Below are positions 4,943 through 9,636 of a DNA stretch of 9,636 bases, piece after piece (position 1 is the first letter of the stretch; the number at the start of each line of letters is the position of its first letter). The translations under genes were made by a program, and so were the position numbers. The DNA is from Firmicutes bacterium UBA2116 (GTDB taxonomy: Bacteria > Bacillota > Clostridia > Tissierellales > Sedimentibacteraceae): positions 1-9,636 of the forward strand of contig DCYG01000013.1 in assembly GCA_002331025.1 (NCBI GenBank). Direction: 5' to 3'. The notes below the pieces were generated by a model. That model was not told the origin of the DNA. It saw only the letters and a program-made list of their open reading frames with translations, and searched no databases.

Positions 4943-7534
4943 ATGCTTTTAAATTTAGAGCCAATACAAATTCAAGATATGTTAAATTCAGAGTATACAT
5001 TTTATGCACATAAAAAAGAAGAGAATGGCTTAGAATATTCGAAATACGAAACGCTTAAGGAGCATACACAGCGTTGTGTCAACCATTTTAAAAATATTAT
5101 AAAAAGTAAAGGATTAGAAAGTATATTTTTGAATTTTGAAAAAAAGTGGCTGCAGGATTGCGATGAGGAGCAGATTAAATTATTCCGTCATATGCTCTTG
5201 AATACAATTGTATTTCACGATATTGGGAAAATAAATCCATTGTATCAAAAGGACAGAATGAAGAATCAGCAGTTTGCCAAATCAAGGGGAAACATTGATT
5301 TTGGATCAAGGCATTCACTTATTTCATCAATATTTTACCTTGAATATTTTTTACCCATGAGTCAGGGATTTCCGCCGAAAATAAGAAAAAAATTTCGTCT
5401 CTTAACATGTATCAATGCTTATATTATATCAAAGCATCATGGCAGCTTAGATAATTTTGAGAAATTTATCTCAGACTTTTTAGGTACGGATGAATACAAG
5501 GACAAACTGGAGATTTTGCAGAATGAATACGTGAGGTTTTTAAATGATGATAACTTCTTAAAGACAGGGTATGGTCTAAAAATTAAAATAAAAGCAGAAG
5601 ATTTCTGTTCCGGGGACAAATCACAAAGCATTTTTATTTATATATATGAGAAATTGATGTATTCATTGTTAATTGCATCTGATTACTATGCAACATCTGA
5701 ATATAGTGATGAGTTTGTCATGGAATCTCATGGAACTATAGACAATATAAAAGAAATTATTGACAGCTATGAGAAATCGGAAGTGGTCCAAAGTATAAGA
5801 AATTATGAAAAAATAAAGATAGAAAAAAAGCTTAAAGATAATAAAAAGGATTTAGAAGAATGGTGGAAAGAAAAAGATATCAATATATTTAAAAGTGAAC
5901 TGTTTCTTGATGCAGAAAAAATGTTGGAAAGATATAAAGAACAGCATATGTTTTATCTTGAAGCTCCAACGGGAATTGGAAAGAGTAATACTGCATTGAA
6001 TTTAAGTTTTCAATTAATTAAATTGTGCCCTCAATTGAATAAGATATGGTACATTTATCCTTTTAACACCTTGGTAGAACAGAATATTGATTCTATAGAG
6101 CAAATTTTTGGTAACCAACAGGAAATATTAAGTAAAATTGCAGTTGTTAATTCTATAACTCCCATAGCTTATGACAAAGAGATGGAAGAAGAGAAATCGA
6201 GTAAATATTCGAAGGCTCTTTTAGATCGTCAGTTTTTTAATTACCCAATTACGCTTTCAACGCACATAACTTTTTTTGATATATTATTTGGAGACGGGAA
6301 AGAATCAGGATTCGGTTTCTATCAATTAGCCAACAGCATTGTCGTATTAGATGAAATACAAAGCTATAGAAATGAAATCTGGACAGAAATCATAGTTTTT
6401 TTAAAAGGATTTGCCGAGCTCTTGAACATGAAGATAATTATTATGTCAGCTACATTACCTGACTTGGATTTGCTTAGTATCGAACAAGCAAAAGCAGTGA
6501 AGCTGATTGAAAAGAGACAAAATTATTTCTTGCATCCTCTGTTCAAAGACCGTGTGCAATTACGCTATGAATTATTAGAGTCAAAAAATGTATTAGAAGA
6601 TATGGTAAGCTTAATTAAACAATATCTGTTTCAAAATAAGAAAATTCTTGTAGAATTTCTTTCTAAAAAAACTGCTGAAAGATTTTACCGAAAAATGTGT
6701 GAGGATATAGATATTACATGTAAAATCAGACTGATTACGGGTGATGATAACAGCATTGAAAGAAAAAATATATTACATGAGATTGAAGAAGAGCCAAAAG
6801 AAAATGGATTTCTTTTAATTGCAACACAAGTTGTTGAAGCGGGTGTAGATATACAAGCCATGGAAATAGGATTTAAGGATATATCTACAATCGACTCTGA
6901 AGAACAATTTATGGGAAGAATAAACCGATCATGTAAAAGCGAGGGAATAGTATATTTTTTTAATTTGGACAAGGCCACATTAATATATGAAAATGATGTA
7001 AGGCTTGAAAAAGAACTGACTTTGGAATCTGATGAAATGAAAAATGTGTTAAAAGAAAAGCTTTTCATGGAATTTTACGAAAAAGTTTTTGACAGGATTA
7101 TTCAAAACAACAATTCCTTAGATATTAAAAAGAATACGAATAAATTTTTTGCTAAGGTTGGTAGTCTGGACATACCTGAAATTAGTGAAAGGATGCGTCT
7201 GATAAAGGATACAGAACGAAATTACCCTGTCTTTCTTGCAAGAGAAATAAAACAGTTAAATGGAGAAACTTTGGATGGGAAAAAAGTGTGGAACTCGTAT
7301 TCAATGTTACTTAAGGAAAGTACGATGGGTTATGCCCAATGGAGAATAGAGCTATCACAAGTCAAAAGCCAAATGAACTACTTCATATACAATATTACAA
7401 AAAATACAATAATCCCTTATAACGATCAAATCGGAGAAATTTACTATATTGAAAATGGTGAACAATACTTTGAAAATGGAAAATTGAATAGAGATAAATT
7501 AGTTAGTCAAACAGGAGCCATTATACAATTGTAG
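4943..7534 (+). CDS. cas3: Cas3, HD nuclease and superfamily 2 helicase
   Basis: Cas3 is recruited to Cascade-bound DNA, nicks the displaced strand and degrades it while translocating. The 863-residue product contains both domains. HD nuclease: H41, H92-D93 in VFHDIGK, H124 and H165-H166. Helicase: Walker A APTGIGKS (341-348), DEIQ (470-473), SAT (502-504), motif V ATQVVEAGVD (627-636) and motif VI MGRINR (657-662). All look intact. I prefer ATG 4943, preceded by GGAGG at 4933-4937. ATG 4883 is in frame but has a poor ribosome binding site, and the extra 20 codons would run straight through the 16-bp hairpin. cas4 starts 11 nt after the stop. Separate control of cas3 from Cascade is suggested by the hairpin. 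Confidence 0.95.
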   Translation: MLLNLEPIQIQDMLNSEYTFYAHKKEENGLEYSKYETLKEHTQRCVNHFKNIIKSKGLESIFLNFEKKWLQDCDEEQIKLFRHMLLNTIVFHDIGKINPLYQKDRMKNQQFAKSRGNIDFGSRHSLISSIFYLEYFLPMSQGFPPKIRKKFRLLTCINAYIISKHHGSLDNFEKFISDFLGTDEYKDKLEILQNEYVRFLNDDNFLKTGYGLKIKIKAEDFCSGDKSQSIFIYIYEKLMYSLLIASDYYATSEYSDEFVMESHGTIDNIKEIIDSYEKSEVVQSIRNYEKIKIEKKLKDNKKDLEEWWKEKDINIFKSELFLDAEKMLERYKEQHMFYLEAPTGIGKSNTALNLSFQLIKLCPQLNKIWYIYPFNTLVEQNIDSIEQIFGNQQEILSKIAVVNSITPIAYDKEMEEEKSSKYSKALLDRQFFNYPITLSTHITFFDILFGDGKESGFGFYQLANSIVVLDEIQSYRNEIWTEIIVFLKGFAELLNMKIIIMSATLPDLDLLSIEQAKAVKLIEKRQNYFLHPLFKDRVQLRYELLESKNVLEDMVSLIKQYLFQNKKILVEFLSKKTAERFYRKMCEDIDITCKIRLITGDDNSIERKNILHEIEEEPKENGFLLIATQVVEAGVDIQAMEIGFKDISTIDSEEQFMGRINRSCKSEGIVYFFNLDKATLIYENDVRLEKELTLESDEMKNVLKEKLFMEFYEKVFDRIIQNNNSLDIKKNTNKFFAKVGSLDIPEISERMRLIKDTERNYPVFLAREIKQLNGETLDGKKVWNSYSMLLKESTMGYAQWRIELSQVKSQMNYFIYNITKNTIIPYNDQIGEIYYIENGEQYFENGKLNRDKLVSQTGAIIQL

Positions 7535-7544
7535 AGGTGAAAAT

Positions 7545-8039
7545 ATGAGAGTAAATGGTACATTAATGAATTATTATTTTCATTGTAAACGGCAGTGCTA
7601 TCTGCACGGGAATCGCTTGAATCTTGAAGATAACAGCGAAAATGTTAAAATTGGAAAAGCACTGCATGAGGTCAAGGAGGAAAATTATGCAGAGTCAGAG
7701 CTGGAAATTGAAAATGTAAAGATGGACGGACTGACAACTAAATACTTGGTGGAAATAAAAAAGTCAGATGCGGATATAGAGGCCAGTAAGTGGCAGGTAT
7801 TGCTGTATCTGAAAATTCTAAAAGAAAAAGGTGTTATAAGAGAGGGAAAATTAGAATTTACAGAAAAAAATAAACAGACAAAAAATATTATATATGTAAA
7901 TTTAAATGAAGAAAATGAAAGATTATTGGAACAGTATATAAATGAAATAGAAGAATTGCTTATGCAGAATGAAGTGCCTGAAGTATTGAATAAAGCGTCA
8001 TGCAAAAAGTGTGCTTATTACGAGTATTGCTATATTTAA
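7545..8039 (+). CDS. cas4: Cas4, iron-sulfur RecB-like nuclease of spacer acquisition
   Basis: Cas4 trims prespacers and selects those with a proper PAM before Cas1-Cas2 integrates them. The 164-residue protein has four of its five cysteines where the 4Fe-4S ligands belong: one of C14/C18 in HCKRQC near the start, and C153, C156 and C162 at the end. RecB-nuclease residues follow in order: H41 in GKALHE, D61, E70-x-K72 in VEIKKSD, and Q84...Y88 in WQVLLY. Nothing appears damaged. GAGGTG at 7534-7539 overlaps the cas3 stop and sets ATG 7545. It lies directly before cas1, as in most type I-B operons. Confidence 0.95.
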   Translation: MRVNGTLMNYYFHCKRQCYLHGNRLNLEDNSENVKIGKALHEVKEENYAESELEIENVKMDGLTTKYLVEIKKSDADIEASKWQVLLYLKILKEKGVIREGKLEFTEKNKQTKNIIYVNLNEENERLLEQYINEIEELLMQNEVPEVLNKASCKKCAYYEYCYI

Positions 8040-8057
8040 TTAAATGAGGTGAAAGAA

Positions 8058-9056
8058 ATGGGAAGTACAAGATATATTGCATCAATTGGAGAATTGACAA
8101 GAAAAGATAATTCGTTATGTTTCCGAAAAGAAGATAAAAATGTTTATATTCCAATTGAAAATACAAAAGAGATTTATTGCCTGAATGAAGTATCAATTAA
8201 TACAAAATTATTGGATTTCTTGTCAAGAAATCATATCATAATACACTTCTTTAATTATTACGAAGGGTATAGCGGAACATTTTATCCCAAGGATCAATAT
8301 AGTAGTGGAAAATTATTGATCAAACAAGTGGAATCTTTTGAAAAATGTCGGTTGCTAATTGCAAAAGCAATAGTAAGAGGAATAGGAGAAAACATCTATG
8401 AAGTACTGTACCATTATTATAAACATAACAAAAAAGATGTAAAAAAAACAATCGACTGAATTAAATCAGACTTCTATAAATTGTTGGAACGGGCAGATTC
8501 CATAAAATTTGTATTAGCGGTAGAGGGAGATTTATGGCAGCGCTTTTATTCCGAGTTTAAGTATATTTTACCGGAAGAATTTGCGATGAATAAGAGGGTA
8601 AAACGACCGCCGGATAATCCGATTAATGCTATGATATCTTTTGGAAACACACTTTTATATACAAAGACAATATCTGCAATTTATCAGACTCATCTTGACC
8701 AGCGTATTAGTTTTTTGCATGAGCCGTCTGAAGGAAGATTCTCTTTAAGTTTGGATTTATGTGAAGTATTTAAACCAATAATTGTTTTTCGATCAATATT
8801 TAACTTGGTAAATAACAGGAAGATACAAGTTGAAAAACATTTTGAAAAGAAGGTAAATTACTGTATATTAAACGAAGCAGGAAGGAATTTATTCATACAA
8901 GAATTCGAAGAACGTATGGAATCAGTTTTTTCTCATCCAAAACTAAAACGAAAAGTAAGCTACCGTACTGCAATAAAATTAGATTGCTACAAACTAATTA
9001 AATTTTTTATGGAGGGCAAAGAATTCACTCCCTTTTCTGTTAAGGAGGGAATGTAG
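8058..9056 (+). pseudogene. cas1: Cas1 integrase, interrupted by an in-frame TGA
   Basis: Cas1 with Cas2 integrates new spacers at the leader end of the array. The reading frame spans 332 codons, the normal length, but codon 134 (8457-8459) is TGA. Sequence on both sides reads as good Cas1 in the same frame, so this is a substitution, not a frameshift. All catalytic residues lie downstream of it: E156 in AVEGD, H221 in FLHEP, D233 and E236 in LSLDLCEVF. The N-terminal fragment (133 residues, beta-sandwich and linker only) cannot be active. A restart after the stop is unlikely: only TTG codons at 8481/8484 and no ribosome binding site. ATG 8058 is set by AGGTG 8047-8051; a GTG at 8049 lies inside it. 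Sequence error or TGA readthrough are the alternatives. The stop codon overlaps the cas2 start by one nt. Confidence 0.9.
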
Positions 9057-9355
9057 TGGCGGTAAAAAAGAAAAATATAAATTATAACTACGCTTTTGTT
9101 TTCTACGATGTAAATGAAAAAAGGGTTCAAAAAGTTTTTAAAGTATGTAAAAAATATTTATCTCATTTTCAATACTCTGTTTTTCGAGGTGAAATGACTC
9201 CATCTAAATTGATTAAGTTGAAAAAAGAGCTAAACTCTGTAATTGATAAAAGTGAAGATTTTATTTGTATCATCAAGTTGATGAATGACAATGTATTTGG
9301 AGAAGAAATTTTAGGTTCTTCAAATAAGAGTACGGGCGAGGACTTAATTATATAA
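9056..9355 (+). CDS. cas2: Cas2, structural partner of Cas1 in spacer integration
   Basis: Cas2 dimers bridge two Cas1 dimers and hold the prespacer. The 99-residue protein has the ferredoxin-like Cas2 fold pattern: first strand YAFVFYDV with the conserved Asp D18, then KVCKKYLSHFQYSVFRGEMT and the strand DFICIIKL. The start is GTG 9056, with AGGAGG at 9043-9048 seven nt upstream; it shares its first base with the cas1 stop. Its ribosome binding site is inside cas1, so early termination of cas1 translation at codon 134 might lower cas2 expression through loss of coupling. It is the last gene before the leader. Confidence 0.93.
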   Translation: MAVKKKNINYNYAFVFYDVNEKRVQKVFKVCKKYLSHFQYSVFRGEMTPSKLIKLKKELNSVIDKSEDFICIIKLMNDNVFGEEILGSSNKSTGEDLII

Positions 9356-9539
9356 TACATTAATTAAAGTGACTGAAAATTTACCAAGCGGAAAAATTAA
9401 AAAATCCTACAGACATTATATGTACTTAAATTGTTGAATAACATAAAAAAGATGATTTACTTGGTAAAAATAATCATAATTATTGATAATCTAACGAAAG
9501 TCATGTATAATTAAAATAGATTTATAAGCAAAATCAATG
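9356..9539 (+). promoter_or_regulatory. CRISPR leader
   Basis: About 180 nt of very AT-rich non-coding DNA lies between cas2 and the first repeat, on the side from which the array is read, as a leader should. It holds a promoter at 9483-9511 and an inverted repeat, TTTACCAAG 9380-9388 / CTTGGTAAA 9460-9468. The second arm also belongs to an imperfect dyad (ATGATT 9452-9457 ... AATCAT 9472-9477) just before the -35. No gene is seen in it. Confidence 0.85.
9483..9511 (+). promoter_or_regulatory. Array promoter in the leader
   Basis: TTGATA (9483-9488) and a perfect TATAAT (9506-9511) are separated by exactly 17 nt. Transcription is predicted near 9518, about 20 nt before the first repeat, so the precursor would start almost directly with repeat 1. 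Confidence 0.75.
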
Positions 9540-9636
9540 GTAGAACCTTAACAAGAAGTTGTATTGAAATGTAAAAAGTTTATGACAGTACCTCCTGCAA
9601 GTTGGGTAGAACCTTAACAAGAAGTTGTATTGAAAT
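9540..9636 (+). CRISPR. Start of the CRISPR array: two identical repeats and one spacer
   Basis: Two identical 31-nt repeats (9540-9570 and 9606-9636) flank a 35-nt spacer (9571-9605). G9539/G9605 is also shared, so the repeat could be 32 nt with a 34-nt spacer. The window ends on the last repeat base, so array length is unknown. The repeat begins GTAGAACCTTAAC, contains the hairpin ACAA-GAAG-TTGT (9551-9562) and ends with ATTGAAAT, the 8-nt 5' handle typical of Cas6-processed type I crRNAs. Orientation and leader position agree that the spacer shown is the most recently acquired. Its target cannot be named from this window. Confidence 0.96.

Noticed and set aside
6685..7068. Open frames antisense to cas8b, cas5, cas3, cas4 and cas2, for example this one.
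   Set aside because: They lie fully inside well-supported genes, match no family I recognise and have serine/phenylalanine-rich composition typical of antisense of lysine/glutamate-rich coding DNA.
8457..8459. TGA read as selenocysteine or by a changed genetic code.
   Set aside because: The position is not a known redox site in Cas1, I see no convincing SECIS hairpin just downstream, and no other gene here contains internal TGA codons.
8481..9056. A separate gene starting at TTG 8481.
   Set aside because: It is the C-terminal two thirds of Cas1 in the same frame, with no ribosome binding site of its own.
9344..9367. Inverted repeat TTAATTA/TAATTAA at the end of cas2 as an operon terminator.
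   Set aside because: The stem is only A/T pairs and no T-run follows, so termination is not supported.

Overview
The window holds a complete type I-B CRISPR-Cas locus from an AT-rich, low-GC Gram-positive bacterium. Strong AGGAGG-type ribosome binding sites, clostridial-type Cas8b/Csh1 and Cas7/Csh2 sequences, and a holin-like small toxin point to Clostridia (Lachnospiraceae or a relative). The species cannot be fixed from the sequence.

Region 1-390 is a compact type I toxin-antitoxin cassette. A 29-residue membrane peptide of the putative holin-like toxin family is encoded on the minus strand. Its promoter, a hairpin that hides its Shine-Dalgarno sequence and a terminator are all visible. 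A convergent plus-strand promoter and terminator define an antisense RNA of about 100 nt over the 3' end of the toxin mRNA.

Region 477-700 is the most interesting part. On the minus strand, divergent from the cas operon and with its own TTGCAA-N17-TATAAT promoter, lies a degenerate mini-CRISPR: pseudo-repeat, 28-nt pseudo-spacer, pseudo-repeat. Both pseudo-repeats resemble the repeat of the real array more than 9 kb away and keep a hairpin placed exactly 8 nt before the repeat end. The pseudo-spacer matches the sequence just upstream of cas6 (655-682) at 22 of 28 positions, next to a TCA PAM-like triplet. Within the first 18 positions the only mismatches are 6 and 12, the positions Cascade flips out of the heteroduplex. 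This is the architecture expected of a crRNA-like guide that makes Cascade repress its own operon (Cas-regulating RNA, a relative of CreA).

Region 733-9355 is one tightly packed plus-strand operon: cas6, cas8b (with an internal ribosome binding site and start for the small subunit Cas11b), cas7, cas5, cas3, cas4, cas1, cas2. A 16-bp hairpin separates the Cascade genes from cas3. cas1 carries an in-frame TGA upstream of all its catalytic residues, so new spacer acquisition is probably lost unless the stop is read through or is a sequence error. Cas6 and Cascade (Cas8b, Cas11b, Cas7, Cas5) would process and carry guides, Cas3 would degrade targets, and Cas4-Cas1-Cas2 would add spacers.

Region 9356-9636 is the array leader, with a TTGATA-N17-TATAAT promoter, followed by the first two 31-nt repeats and one 35-nt spacer. 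The array runs off the window end.
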